Shown here one piece after another: positions 1 through 12,259 of a stretch of DNA of 64,000 nt (positions within the stretch are counted from its first letter, which is position 1; each line of letters starts with the position of its first letter). Source of the stretch: Elephas maximus indicus (lineage: Eukaryota; Chordata; Mammalia; Proboscidea; Elephantidae); the NCBI RefSeq assembly GCF_024166365.1, contig NC_064831.1, forward strand, positions 26,092,768-26,156,767, in the 5' to 3' direction. The notes below the pieces were generated by a model, which saw only the letters and a list, made by a program, of their open reading frames with translations, was not told where the DNA came from and did no database searches. Both the position numbers and the translations under genes were made by a program.

Positions 1-812
1 ACGGGGAGCAAGCATTGCCTAGGCTCTTCTCTTCTCCACTTGCAACCTTCCTCAATAAAGTTTTGATCATGTGGAAAATTCCCTGTACCTTACCTGTTCA
101 TTCTTGACCAGTGAGAGGTAGGAACCTTATTTAATTAAAGGCATAGAGGTGCCGGCAACAACATGACCATAAAAATAAGAATGTATACAAGATTTTGAGG
201 CTTATATATGCCACAGAGAGAAAAATCCACTCTACAATGGACCTGCAGATTTTTGGGGAACAAGGTCAAGGGATTTTTTCAAGGTTTAAAGCCATGTACC
301 AATTTCCACTAAGAAAGGGAAAAATTTTTGATCTTTTAGGAATATATTATCTGTTGATATATGTTACTCTGAACCATTAGAAGTGGACAAAACATACAAA
401 TGCAGCAAAATATCAACTAGTTTCAAGAAGGACCCAGGGCAGAGAAGGCTTTCATTTGACCAGGACCATTGCCTATTCATCAGAGTTTCTTCAAGTGTCG
501 ACGATCTTATAATAAAAAATTACATCAAATAAATCAAACATTTAAAAAAAAAAAAAAAAGACTACTGATGTAGCTATCTTCTCCCAAAAGAGGGTACTGG
601 CAATCATTTGGAATTGTTTCTTATAGTTAACAAAGTAAAACAGCTTGAATTACAAATAAAAATGATCAACAGTATATTTCCTGCATGCTGGAGAGATTCT
701 TCTGTCTCTAACTAATGTGCTTGTAGCCAGTGTAAATAAAGCAATGTCTAGTGCATTCAAGCGGCTTTACTTACTTTGTAGGACACAATGACTGTATGGA
801 TGTAAACCATAT
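1..812. other. No gene recognised; possible LTR end at the left edge
   Basis: Bases 1-100 include CCTCAATAAAGTTTTGATC, which could be the end of an LTR cut by the window. The rest is AT-rich with an A-run at 541-559. No supported gene. Confidence 0.3.
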
Positions 813-884
813 ATATATATGTAAACCTTATATATTTACTTATATATGTTTACATATATATGTAAACATATATATATATATTAG
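813..884. repeat. AT-rich repeat with a 34-bp perfect palindrome
   Basis: TA-rich tract. Bases 841-874 read the same on both strands, centred on 857/858 (arms TATATATGTTTACATAT). Confidence 0.9.
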
Positions 885-1084
885 GTTGTTGATGTTGTTG
901 GGTGCTGTTGAGTTTATTCCAACTCAGTGACCCCATGTGACAGAGTATAACTGCCTCATAGGGTTTTCTTGACTATAATCTTTATGGAAGGAGATTGCCA
1001 GGTCTTTTTTTTGCGGAGCTGCTGGGTGGGTTAGAACTGGTAATCTTTTGGTTATCAGTCGAATGCTTAACTGTGCCACCAGTG
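885..1084 (-). mobile_element. AfroSINE (older variant), minus strand
   Basis: Complement carries GGCACAGTTAAGCATTCGAC, GTTCTAACCCACCCAGCAGC and TCCATAAAGATTATAG. The RTE-like end (GTTGGGTGCTGTTGAGTTTA) lies at left. Confidence 0.8.
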
Positions 1085-1504
1085 TTACATACATGGCTTA
1101 TATTAGGTTAGACTACATAAAACTGATGATATTGACTATTTTGACCAACAACAATGCAAGTTTGTATAGTGGACAGATTCTGGAAGAAATTTGAGTAACA
1201 TGATAAGAAAGGACTGCATTTCTTTGAACAGACTGTTAGCTGAAATATGGACACTAGAGATGCTGCTGGTGAGCATCATTGTAAACAGACTGATACTATG
1301 AGCCTGAACTTAAAGAATGCTGTCAGCGTGGAGTTAGAAGTGAGGAACAAGTTATTGGAAACTGAATGTAAAGAGATCCTTGATATATAGTTCCAGGAAA
1401 TATAATGAAATTTTGTTCTGTGGTTATGCAGAAGGCAGAACTTGTACAGGATAAACTTGGATATTTAGCCAATAAAATTCCATGTAAAGTCGTATTTCTT
1501 CTTC

Positions 1505-2105
1505 AGGTCTGCATTTTTTTTTTTTTTTTTTACATATTGTCTTAGGGATTATCATAAAAATTATAGTTAATTCTTTACATTTAGAAGACCCAGTTTAATG
1601 TGATGCCAATAAGTATCATACACACTAACATATGGTATTAATGTATAAAACTCTACTCCTATTTTGCTCTTCCCTCGCCTGTCTCTGTTGTTGTTATCAC
1701 CTTTTATATCATTATACATCCACTACATGTTAAAATAAATTTATACCTATTTCTTATGCATTTACTATTATAAAGGTTATAGCACATGACAACTGAATTT
1801 ACTGACTAAAAATGCCATAAAACTACCTTTTTATTTTCCCATGCCATTCCCTTTACTTGAAATATATCTTTTATATTTTATTTATTTATTTTTCCTAGGT
1901 ACTGCTTCAGGTAGCATCCAGCATTGTTTCCTTTCCTTCTGAAGGACACCCCTTTAGAAATTCTTGCAAGGCAGGTCTAGTGGTAATAAATTCCTATAAC
2001 TTTTGTTCATAAGTGAATGTCTTAATTTCACCCTCATTTTTGAAGGACACCTTGCTGGATAAAAAAATTCTTGGTTGACAGTTGCTTTCTTTCAGGAACT
2101 GTATT
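1505..2105 (-). mobile_element. L1 fragment (ORF1 end/inter-ORF), minus strand
   Basis: Antisense L1-type text such as TTCTTGCAAGGCAGGTCTAG, CTTGCTGGATAAAAAAATTC and TTCTTGGTTGACAG, with a T-run at 1,514-1,531. Similar text occurs at 10,020-10,150 in the larger L1. No coding capacity remains. Confidence 0.6.
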
Positions 2106-2127
2106 TTCATACATACAGATAGTCCTC

Positions 2128-2169
2128 AATTTACAATGGGGTTCTGTTCTGACAACCCCATCATAAGTT
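2128..2169. repeat. Imperfect inverted repeat (hairpin)
   Basis: Arms AATTTACAATGGGGTT (2,128-2,143) and AACCCCATCATAAGTT (2,154-2,169) pair at 13 of 16 positions around a 10-base loop. Confidence 0.7.
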
Positions 2170-2400
2170 GGTTCTGAAGTAAGTTGAATATTTCTTTTTT
2201 GTTTTGTTTTAATAGCCTGCTATTTTTTAATATATATATATATATGGCAGTGTTTTGGACAGTAAATGATAACATTGAATGTCTGCGAGTGAACAGACAT
2301 GACTTACAATTTTTTTGGTGAACTTAGGGCATCTGAGTATACTATGTTAATTCTGTAACTCAGCATCTTCTTTTTCTCCAAGGATTGTAGTTGTGTATAT

Positions 2401-2960
2401 TGTTACCTGATTAAGGTCCATTCCCTAGAGCAGTACAGCCAATGAAACATACTCCAAGACAGAAAGAGTGAGAAAGTTTATTAAGGAGATGTATACATCC
2501 CCAGGGACCCGGCAGGAACACAGACTGTCTCTATGGAGTCCAACAGAGCAACTTTACATTAGAGTTATATAGGATTTTGCAAGAATTAGAAGTGTCTTTG
2601 TAGTCTGCAAATGGCCTGGCCAGAGGAGTTATTCATTACAAGAGAGTGGCAAAAGACATTATCAGACTAAAGATATACATATCAGACACCTGGGCTCTGA
2701 TTTTCCTGTCTGGGGTTGTAAGTCACAGGTGGTTGGACAGAACAAAAAAAAAATTATTTGCATCAGATTAAAACAAAGAACAAAGTCATTAACATTAAGT
2801 CAAAACAAAGTCATTAACATTAAGTCAAAACAAAGTCATTAACGAAGGTATGTGACAGAGGAGGCAGGCGGAGGAAGGAGAAAAACTTATAGGTTTGTCA
2901 TGCCATTAGTTATGTCAAGCTCTCTGTCACCCATTTGGGGAAAGGAGAAAAGATGCTGGG
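2401..2960 (-). mobile_element. Putative ERV LTR-like block, minus strand
   Basis: The complement ends CCTTAATCAGGTAACA and contains TTAATAAACTTTCTCACTC, an AATAAA with U5-like sequence about 80 bases before the CA end. The other border is not defined. No genes remain. Confidence 0.35.
2781..2843 (+). repeat. 25-bp tandem repeat, 2.5 copies
   Basis: Unit CAAAGTCATTAACATTAAGT plus CAAAA, starting at 2,781, 2,806 and (partial) 2,831 with no mismatch. Confidence 0.9.
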
Positions 2961-3093
2961 GAGTATTGGGGTCACATGTATGGTTCTTTTATTTCTTTCT
3001 CCCACTCCTCCTGAATTACAATAGGGGGTATCTGTTTCTTTGATTCTGTTGGTATTGACTTGGTGCTAGAACCAGGCCAATATCTCTTCACTT

Positions 3094-3140
3094 GAATCAG
3101 AATCAACTTGACAGCAATTCATTTGGTTTTTTTGGTTTGT
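3094..3140 (+). mobile_element. AfroSINE 3' end fragment
   Basis: GAATCAGAATCAACTTGACA followed by a TTTGGTTTTTTTGG tail. Only the last ~47 bases of the SINE are present. Confidence 0.6.
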
Positions 3141-3858
3141 CTTTTCAAGGCTTCACTTGGTTCAGCCTTCTCTGCAGACTATATAAACCCAGAGCCTTTG
3201 AAGAAAAGCCCTGGCAGCAGCCAGGTGTTCTGGGATCATGTGCTGCTGTTACCACCTCTGTAGTGGGTTAGAGGAGTAGTGTTTTTAGCCTATTTATGCA
3301 TATATTTCACCTAGGCATGTTCACAGCCCAGCTCTTTCTCAGGCACTTTTCTAGTTTAAGTGGCTGATCTGTTTCCATAGTCCCTGAACAGACCCAATAG
3401 TCTTTTCATGGGTTCTAGGTGGTTTAATGTTTGGGCATGTGTCACTCCCCTTTTACTATTTTTTCTTTTAAAAGTTTTAAGCCTTAGGGAGTAAGCTTAT
3501 TTCAGAGATCTGACATTGGGTGGCTATTGACTGCAGCTATTAACTTAAATCACTCCCTTTTGTCATGTAATTTAGAAGCAGGAATTTTTCTTGTTTTTAC
3601 CCAGTCTTTCCTGGAGTGGAATGAAGGACTGGTTTCTTCATGATGATATACTTCTCAGTTTTTTGGGGGGTGCCCCCAGACAAATATGAAGAACCTGGCG
3701 CATCAGACCTTCAGCAAAATCTAAGTTCATTTATCCTTCTGTTGGGAAAAGGTAGAGACATTCACTGCAGTTTGAAGCTCACAGTTTATAGCCAGGTGCT
3801 CTGTCCTCATGGCCATGGAGGCTGGGCAGGAAGGGCTCCTGTGAGATAGAGAAAAATA

Positions 3859-4421
3859 TGTTCCTACCTTGTCTGCTGAGTCAGTCTTCCCTCAGCTTTG
3901 GCCAGGTCCTTTACCTCTTGAACTGGTTTCCAAACTGAAGCCTCCCCCGAGACTTCCCCGTGCTCTGCTGGGGTTCCTGCCCCCCCTCGCAGCCCACCAA
4001 GCCACAGCTTCTAACTGCGGTTTTGCCAGACCGGGTTGCCAGCATAACCACAGTTTGAATTTGGTGCCAGAGTCCTGCGCATGCGCAAAGATTTTGGCGC
4101 ATGCACAGTACCGAAGAGCTGTGCCCTCAGTCTGTCCTTGGACCTGAACATCACCAACATGATTCAACATCCAGACCTCCAAAGGTGGACATGGGAGGGC
4201 TAAGGGCAGAGAGTTCCAGGCACCAAACCCAACCCCCAGGTGCCATTGGAAATAAAAAGTTCCCTAAACCCCTCAGCGAGCACTTGGCCTTATTGTCTCT
4301 ACACCTCACATTGCTCCTTGTCTGTGCAGACAATAAATTTCCACTTTGTTTCCCTTGCAACTGTTGGTGTGGCCTCCATCTTATTTCGATCCGCTAATAG
4401 AAGAACCCCTGTTTGGTTACA
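3859..4421 (+). mobile_element. Putative endogenous retroviral solo LTR with CpG-containing core
   Basis: The only clearly GC-richer block in the window. It runs from TGTTCCTACC to GGTTACA (TG...CA ends) and holds polyadenylation motifs AATAAA at about 4,249 and 4,332, the latter followed by a U5-like stretch (CCACTTTGTTTCCC, GATCCGCTAATAGAAG). No coding gag/pol is seen beside it and no target duplication was found. Family and left border are uncertain; the open frames in it look accidental. Confidence 0.4.
4076..4087. promoter_or_regulatory. Perfect NRF1-type palindrome
   Basis: TGCGCATGCGCA fits the NRF1 consensus (YGCGCAYGCGCR) on both strands. A half-related GGCGCATGCAC follows at 4,097-4,107. 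It lies inside the putative LTR. Binding is not shown. Confidence 0.5.
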
Positions 4422-5429
4422 AAAGTTCTAAGTCTATCGGTTTTACCACATCATTTGGTCTGTTTCATTTCCTTTTTTCTTTATTGCTGTAGAGGAATGG
4501 AAGTGCTCAATTGCCCATGATACCAACTGGAGGAGTCCTCTTTTGCTTACTATTATGTCTGGGAGTTTTATCTTTGTGGTTTATTTGTTTTGCTGATAAA
4601 TTGCCTATTGTATGAAATACATGCATACATATATTTAGTCTTACCTTGATGGACAGTCTTTGTCTCTTAAATTAAGCTGCAGTGGATATTTGTGTACAAG
4701 AGTTCTTGTGAATCTATGTTTTTATATACTTTTATAAATACCTAGAGGGCACTTACTTGACCATAAAGAAAAAACTGCTATAAATGAATTTTGTTTTTTT
4801 GGCTGAGTGCCATCTGGCACACTAGCAATGGTAAATGTCTGATTGTTGCATATATTTGCCAGAATATTATGTTTAACATACATACTTTATCTGAATGTTA
4901 TCATTTTATTGGATGTCATCATCATCACCCCATGACGCGATCATGACACACTTGCATTAGAAGCATTTATTAAGTGTAATTTAGGAATCTTGTTAAGGTG
5001 AACGATACGGAAGGATTAATTTGAAGTGATACACCAAAAATGTTAGTAAATTAGGTTCCTATTTAACAATTTCTATATGAATTGTTCAGTGACATTAGTT
5101 ACATTTTTCACAATGTGTCAACATTCTCTTTAATTGTGTTCTGGTTGTTCCATTTCCTGCACGTTAGTTTCCTCGCCCCATTATATTCTCATATTTGCTC
5201 TAGAGTAAGCTTTGACCTTTTGGTCTCATAGATGTTTTTCTAGTAGCACACCATAGTCATTCATCATATCTTTTATTTTGTGTGCCACTCTATTATTTTG
5301 CTAAAAGATGATGTCAAGGATGGGTTTCGTTCAAGGCTTAAAAGGTATCTCAGGGTGATAGTCTCAGAGAGCACTCTGGTTTCAAAACTTAAAAAAAAAA
5401 AAAAGGATTTCGAGCTTTGATTTGAGTTC
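4422..5429. other. Unassigned AT-rich DNA
   Basis: No frame, SINE or LTR recognised. An A-run at 5,390-5,404 may belong to a retroelement. The right side may be extra 3' UTR of the following minus-strand L1. Confidence 0.4.
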
Positions 5430-5834
5430 TGTTCCATGTTTTTCTTCCCTTCTATCAGGGCCCATGTATTGGAGCCCTGATCAGGAAGGTAGGTGGTAGT
5501 AGCCAGTTGCCATCTAGTTCTTCTGGTCTTAGGGTAGTTCCTGTAGGCTATCAGCCCTATTGGCTAGTTTCTTCTCCAAGACTTTGATTTCCTTCTTACT
5601 CTTTTGCTCATGACAAGTAGAGCCCAGTAGTTGTATCTTATATGGCAGCTCACAAGCTTTTAAGACCTAAAACTCTGCTCACTTCACTAGGCTGCAGAGC
5701 ATGAACTTTGTGAACTATATTATGCCCATTTTATGAATGTTCCATGAGACTAAGGTCCTAACCCTTCAAAGCTAGAAAACTAATCTGTCAAGGTGTTTGG
5801 TTATGTCTCAAAAATATCTGTAATTGTGTCTTCT

Positions 5835-5965
5835 ATGAATATATGTACCTGCACACACATATCTGTACTTACACAACATGTACATACTTCTATCTGTGCA
5901 CACATATGTATACACCTGTACCTACCTACCCATGTACCTATATGCCTATACACATATATATGGGA
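5835..5965 (+). repeat. CA/TA-rich simple repeat
   Basis: Irregular ACACAT, TACACA and CCTACC motifs. Short frames across it are low-complexity artefacts. Confidence 0.7.
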
Positions 5966-6142
5966 CCATATGCCCATTTTTTTTTTGTCATTGTTGGTGT
6001 TGTTGCCAAATTACATATGTCAAATACTTTAGTACAAACATCCGTTTTTCTTGAACCCTTCTTAGTGACACTGTTTGCTTTTGTTAAGCTGTGCTTACTA
6101 CATCCTCGTTCAGTGCTACTTTTTCCCATTGCCAAAAATAAC

Positions 6143-6310
6143 AACCCTGGTGGCATAGTGGTTAAGTGCTACGGCTACTAACCAAGATGGTCTGCAGTTC
6201 GAATCTGCCAGGCACTCCTTGGAAGCTCTATGGGGCAGTTCTACTCTGTCCTGTAGAGTCGCTACGAGTTGGAATCGACTCAGTGGCAGTGGGTTTGGTT
6301 TGATTTTTTT
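6143..6310 (+). mobile_element. AfroSINE, full length
   Basis: AACCCTGGTGGCATAGTGG head, GTTCGAATC B-box-like site, AGAGTCGCTACGAGTTGG and GGGTTTGGTTTG tail. Inserted in the L1 of 5,430-12,032. Confidence 0.9.
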
Positions 6311-7153
6311 ACCCTCTAGAGTGTAACACCCCCATCCCCCAACCATTCCTTGGTAACCACCGATGAACACTGGTCTCTCTCTCTACATATATATTCTGGT
6401 CTTCTTGTAAAAGTGGGATCATACAATATTTGTCCTTATTTCACTTAACATTATGTCCTCTGGATCTATTCATGTTGTAATGTGTTTTGCAGACTCATCA
6501 TTGTTCTTTATGGTTGCATAGCATTTCATTGTACGTATGTACCGCATTTTGCTTATTCATTCCAAAAATGGGCACTTAGGGTGTTTCCATTTTTTGCTGT
6601 TTTGAATAATGCTGCAATGAACATAGGTAGGCATATGTCTTTTTGTGTTTCTTTTATTAGCTCTCTAGGGTATTTACCTAGCAGTGGGATTGCTGGATCA
6701 TAAAGTATATCTGTTTCTAGTTTTTTGAGGAAGTGCCATATCATTTTCCATGATGGTTGTACCATTTAAAAATGCCATCAGCAGTGGATAAGGGCTCTAA
6801 TCTCTTTACACCCTCACCAGCATTTGTTGTTTCTCCATCTTTATTTACAGCTGCTGTATAGTATGTTTTGATATTGGGAAGTGAGAGTCTTCCTACTTTG
6901 TTTTTCTTCTTCAATATTGCTTTGGCTATTTGGAGTCTCTTTCCTTTCCATATAAAGTTGGTCATTATTTTTTTCCATTTTAGTAAAGAATGTTGTTGGG
7001 ATTTGCATTGGGACTGCATTATATCTGTAGATATAATATTGACATCTTCACTATATTAAGTCTTCCAACCTATGAGCACGAAATGGTCTTCCATTTATGT
7101 AGGTCTGTTTAGTCTCTTGTAGTAGTGTTTTATAGTTTTCATTATATAAGTCT

Positions 7154-7209
7154 ATAGGGTCGCTATGAGTTGGAATCGACTCGACGGCAGTGGGTTTGGT
7201 TTTGGTTTT
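7154..7209 (+). mobile_element. 5'-truncated AfroSINE with TSD
   Basis: Only the last ~56 bases (GGGTCGCTATGAGTTGGAAT, CGACGGCAG, GGTTTTGG). TAAGTCT duplicates at 7,147-7,153 and 7,210-7,216 flank it within the L1. Confidence 0.85.
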
Positions 7210-10200
7210 TAAGTCTTTTATGCCCCTGGTTTTCTATGTATTTTATCATTTGGGGGGCTATTGCAAATTGTATTGTTTTCTTGATTTCCTTTTCAGAATA
7301 CTTGTTAGTGTAAAAGAACCCAACCAAGTTTTGTGCATTGATCTTGTACCCTGCAACGTTGCTGAATTCTTTCATTACTGCAGGCAGTTTTCTTGTGGAA
7401 TCTTTAAGGTCTTACTATGTATAGAATGACGACATCTGCAAATAGAGACAGTTTTTCTTCTTCCTTTTCTATTTGAACACCTTTTATTTCTCTTGTCTTA
7501 TTGCTTGGGCTAGGACTTCCCAAACAATGTTGATTAAGAGTGGTGATTATGCTCGTCCTTGTCTCATTCCCATTCTCAGAAGGAAGGCTCTCAGCCTTTC
7601 TCCTTTGAGTATGATGATGGCTGTTGATTTTGCATATATCCCCTTAATTATGTTGAGAAATGTTGTTTTTATTTCTATTTTGCTGAGAGTTTTTATCAGG
7701 AATTGCTGTTGAATTTTATCAAATGGCTTTTCTGCATCAATCTGATCATATGTTGCTTTTCCTTTGTTTTATTTATGTGGCAAATTATGTTGGTCAATTT
7801 TGTAACGTTGAACCACCCTTGCAATCCTGGTATGAATCCCACTTGATTATGGTGTATGATTATTTTTATTTTGTTGAGTTCTATTGGCTACTTTTTTTTT
7901 TTTTTTTGAGAATTTTTTCATCTATATTCATGAGGGATATTAGTCTGCAATTTTCTTTTATAGCGATGTCTTTGCCTGGTTTTGGTATCAGGATGATGCT
8001 GGCTTCATAGAATGAGTTAGGCTGTATTTCTTCCTCTTCTATGTTTTGAGTAGAATTGATGTCAACTCTTCTCTGAATGCTTGGTAACATTCCCAATAAA
8101 GCCATCTCTTCCTGATTTATTATTTTGGCAATTTTTTGATGATACCTTCATCTCTTCTTTTGTGATGGGTCAGTTTAGATTTTCTACCTCTGTGTTAGTT
8201 TAGGTAGGTAGTGCGTTTCTAGGAATTTGTCCATTTCATCTAGGTTTTCAAATTTGTTGGAGTATGGTTTCTCATACTATTCAGTTATGATTCTCTTTAT
8301 TTCAGTGGAATCTGTTGTAATGTCTCCCATTTTATTTCTTATTTTGGTTGTTTGCCTCTTTTTTTTTTTTTTCTTTTGTTAGTCTAGCCAATGGTTTGTC
8401 TATTCTGCTAATCCTTTCAAAGAATTAATTTCTGGTTTTGTTGATTCTATTGTTTTCCTACTTTTTATTTTATGTCTTCTCTAATCTTTATTATTTCCTT
8501 TATCTTGGTAGCTTTGGGCTTCTTTTGCTCTTCCTTTTCTAATTGTTAAAGTTATCAGTTTAAGTTACTGACTTTGGATCTTTTTTCTTTTTTAATGTTG
8601 GTATTTATTGCTATGAATTTCCCTTTTGTTATGTCCCAAAGGTTTTGATATGCTGTGTTTTAATTTTTGTTTGATTCTAATTATTTTTTGTTTTACATTT
8701 GATTCCCTCCATGACCCGATAGCTTTTTTTTTTTTTTTTAAGAACTGAGCTATTTAATTTCCATGTAATTATTATTTTCTTATTTTTCCAATTGTTGTTT
8801 TCTAGCTTCATACCGTTATGGTCTGAGAAGATTTGAATTTTTAAAAATTTGTTGAGACTTGTTTTGTGGCCAAACATATGGTCTATTCTGAACAATATCC
8901 ACGTGGACTGGAAAAAATATGTATTGAGTTGATGGTGGGTGCATTGTTCTATATATGTCTGTTAGGTTAAATTTGCTTATTGTTTTTATTTTAGTCCTCA
9001 ATTTTCTTAGTGATCTTTTTAGATATGCTGTCTAGATTTGAAAGTTGTGTGTTGAAACCCCCAAGTATTATTGTGGAGTTGTCTATTTTCCCTTTTGTAT
9101 TAGTCAGTATTTGTTTCATGTATTTTGGAGCATTGATGTTAAGTGAATAAATATTGATAATTGTTATGTCTTCTTGGTGGATTGCCCCCTTTATTACTAT
9201 GTAATGTCCTTCTTCTTCTCTTATAATAGATTTTGATTAAAGTCTATTTACCTATATCAGTATGGCGATCCCCACTCTTTCTTGGTTACTAGTTTTATGG
9301 AATGTTTTTTGTTCATTTTTTTTATTTTCATCTGTTTGTGTTCTTATGTCTAAGGTGTGTTTTTTGTAGGCAACAAAATGAAGGATCATGCTTTTTTTTT
9401 TTATCCATTCTGTCACTCTCTGCATTATGCATGGGTAGTTTAAACCATTTACATTTCGGGTTATTATTGAAAATAAGATCTACCTCATTCATTGTGCTAT
9501 TTGTTTCTTGGAGTGACATATTTTCCTCAACCTTTTATTTTCATTTTCTGTTTGGCTGTTTTCTTGCGATGAGCCTTTTTTATTTCTTCATTCTTCTGTG
9601 TAATTTTTTCTAGGTGATTTCTTAGTGGTTACTACACATATTACATTAAACAATTTGCAATTGGGACAGCATTTAACATATAAACAAAAGGTAAAATACA
9701 ACAATTACATACCAAATCTATTTCTGTTTTGCTCTCCCTGCCCGATTATCTGTTCGTGAATCTCCATTAACATTATTGTACATCCTATATCTGACAGGTT
9801 TAATTTGTACTTATTTCTTGCACACTTGATGTTGTATTGCTTGTGGAACGATTGAGTTTATTTAGTGAAAATATCATACTTGGTCCTTATATTTTCCCAT
9901 GCTGTTGTGTTTTCTGAAGATCTCTCCTTTTTTTTATTTTATTATTTTTAAATTTTTATTTCTCAAGTTTAGATTTGAGTATTTATTTAATGTTCATTTC
10001 TTTCTATTTGGACAATTCTCTTAAGTAATACTTGGACAGCTGGTTTGGTAATGAAATATTCCCAGAGCTTCTGTTAATTTGGAAATGTCTTGATTTCCCC
10101 CTTATTTTTGAATGACAACTTTGCTAGGTGAAGAATTCTTGGTTGGCATTTCTTTTCCTTCAATATTTTATATATGTCACTCCTTTGTCTTCTGGCTTCT

Positions 10201-12259
10201 AGGGTTTCTGGGAAGAAACCTTCACTAATTCTTATGAAGGGCCCCCAATATGTTAAGGAAAAAAAAAGTTTTTGTTACATTGTGTTTTATTCTTTCTACT
10301 TTCTGAATTTTCTGGTTGCTCTTAGTTTTCAGGAAGTTTATGAGAATGTGACCCTGGGTGGTCATCTTTTTAATTCTCCAAATTGGAGTTTGCGTAACTT
10401 CCTGTATTAGCAGGCTTGGTTCCCTCTTCAGGTCTGGGAAATTCTCCATGACTGTCTCTTGGAAAATTCTTTCTATGCCTTTATTATCACCATGATGCTC
10501 TGGAATTTCAATAATTCTGTTAGATTTCTAACTGAATCCCACATTTTCATTTGGCTTTGTTTTCTTTGACCTTTTCCCTTGTTTCTCTTGAGACATAATA
10601 AATTCATTTGCTCTTTCCTCTTGTCACTTATTCTACCTTCTGTCTGTTTGGCTCTGTTGTTGAATGTTTCTGTCGCATTTTCTAATTTAGTCTAATTTTA
10701 ACCTTCAGTTCCAGTAATTCTCTCTCTTTTTTTTGGGGGGGGGGGGTGTTAAGTTTCTCTTTTTCTTGTTCAATTTGTTTCCTGATCTCCATCAGCTTGT
10801 TTTTCTGTTTCTTTGTTGGTTTTGCTTTACTTAAACAAATTTAAGATTATTGTCTGTAAGTCTTCTATTTTTTTTCCAGTACCCTGTTCTCCATAGTAGA
10901 ATTTTTCTTTCTTCATGTTTTTTTATTTTGATTTGTTCTTCTTCTCTTGTGATTTTTTAATATTTTTTATCGAATGTGGGATATTTTGATAATTTTTGTG
11001 ATATTTTAAATTTCTAAGTTCTCTGATTTTCAACGGAATTATATTTGTTAGTTACCTCTACTATCTTCTCCTAAGTTCCACTAGAGTATACTCTTGTCCT
11101 TAAGTTTTTTCAACACTGAGTTAGGAGTTCTGTCTGAGGATTTATGACTGTTATTCTCATCTTTAAGTCTATTGTCACAACTTTTAGTCATTTTGAAATG
11201 TTTTAGTCTCTGAGTGCTTATTCTGGCTGGTTCTTTCTAAGGTGGCTGGCTTTGCTGATGTGTTTGTGTCCTTCTGTTTTCTGTGAATTTGGCTGTATCC
11301 CAGACTGCAATCCTGAGCTAGGTTCCTTTCCATCCCTATGTAGGATTGAGGTAGAGCTTTCCCTCTGTAGCTAATTGCACATATTTTGGGGCTTTTCCAC
11401 TGTCTAAGAATGTGGATGAAAGTGAAGGGTTTGGCTTTCCTGATGCAAGGGTGAGGAGTGCTTTATGTCATTCCATCACAAGCTAACCTGTGCAGCTCTC
11501 TCACATGGTGTCCAGTTGTGGGCAGGGAGCCATTCCTTTTTGCTGTGTTGCCTGTTTGATGTATTTTTCTTGCCCTGAGTGAAGGATGGGCCCCATGACT
11601 CTTCATTGTATCTGAGTCCTAGAGACAATAGGCCTTGTGTCTTGGAGAGATTCAACAGCACTCACTTGCATTGCCTCAGCCGCCCTGTGCCCCCTCCTGA
11701 TTGGGTCGCCCACAGCCAATCTGTGCCACCTTAATTAGTCTCAACTTCCTCAGTTTAGCTGCCATCCTATGTTCTTTGTTCAGGATGTTACCTATCCACA
11801 TCCCAAAATGGACACAATAAGCTGAGTCCTCTGGATGCCAGTGGCTAGACTCTCCCAGTTTCTGTGTCTACCGCTCTCCTCTGTTTCTGAACTCACCTCA
11901 ACTCTCCAACACTTCATCTTCAATCCAGAGCTCTGAGATCTCTGTCTGTGCTTGTTATTACTAGTTTCTCAGTGGATTAGTTGCAGGGGGATAAAGAGGA
12001 GTGACTGTTTACTTTGCCATCTTGCCCTGCCTTGCCCATATGAAGTAATTTCTGCACTGTTGCCAATCAAAACTATAGTCTACATGAATGAAAATTAATC
12101 TATCATTGGAAAAAAATGATTTCCTATTTATTACAATACCAACATTTTGAAAACCAGGCCTATCTGGACCACGTGTTTTTAAATTGTCCTCTTCTCCAAG
12201 AAACACCATCTCTTCTCCTGCTCCATCTGTATATAGCGCTTACATCTATTTGACATAAA

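Larger units (their letters stand above)
5430..12032 (-). mobile_element. Near-full-length decayed L1 LINE, minus strand
   Basis: Antisense L1 from 3' UTR (about 5,430-6,480, similar to the 3' UTR near 24,450-24,700) to a 5' end whose complement reads GCAGGGCAAGATGGCAAAG near 12,032. ORF2 decay products include the endonuclease entry CLQKTHLRHKNTNR (9,328-9,519), [18 protein letters not shown] (7,881-8,105) and [18 protein letters not shown] text (6,741-7,019). ORF1-region sequence lies at about 10,020-11,000. Two SINEs have inserted (6,143-6,310 and 7,154-7,209) and there is a microsatellite near 5,840-5,965. The 3' border is uncertain by several hundred bases. Confidence 0.8.

Noticed and set aside
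140..175. Retroviral primer-binding site near GGTGCCGGCAACAACATG
   Set aside because: No defined LTR end next to it and no gag/pol sequence downstream; the resemblance is too weak.
2781..2843. CRISPR-like direct repeats
   Set aside because: Contiguous units with no spacers in a mammalian genome: a minisatellite.
3186..3200. TATA box in GACTATATAAACCC
   Set aside because: A TATA-like match on its own in AT-rich DNA; no transcription unit could be tied to it.
3869..4397. Several 60-98 codon frames on both strands in the GC-richer block
   Set aside because: Open frames are expected in GC-richer non-coding DNA; there are no family motifs, and the block looks like an LTR.
5971..12039. TGCCCAT at 5,971 and 12,033 as target duplication of the first L1
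   Set aside because: L1 3' UTR-like sequence extends left of 5,971, so a 7-base match there is probably chance.
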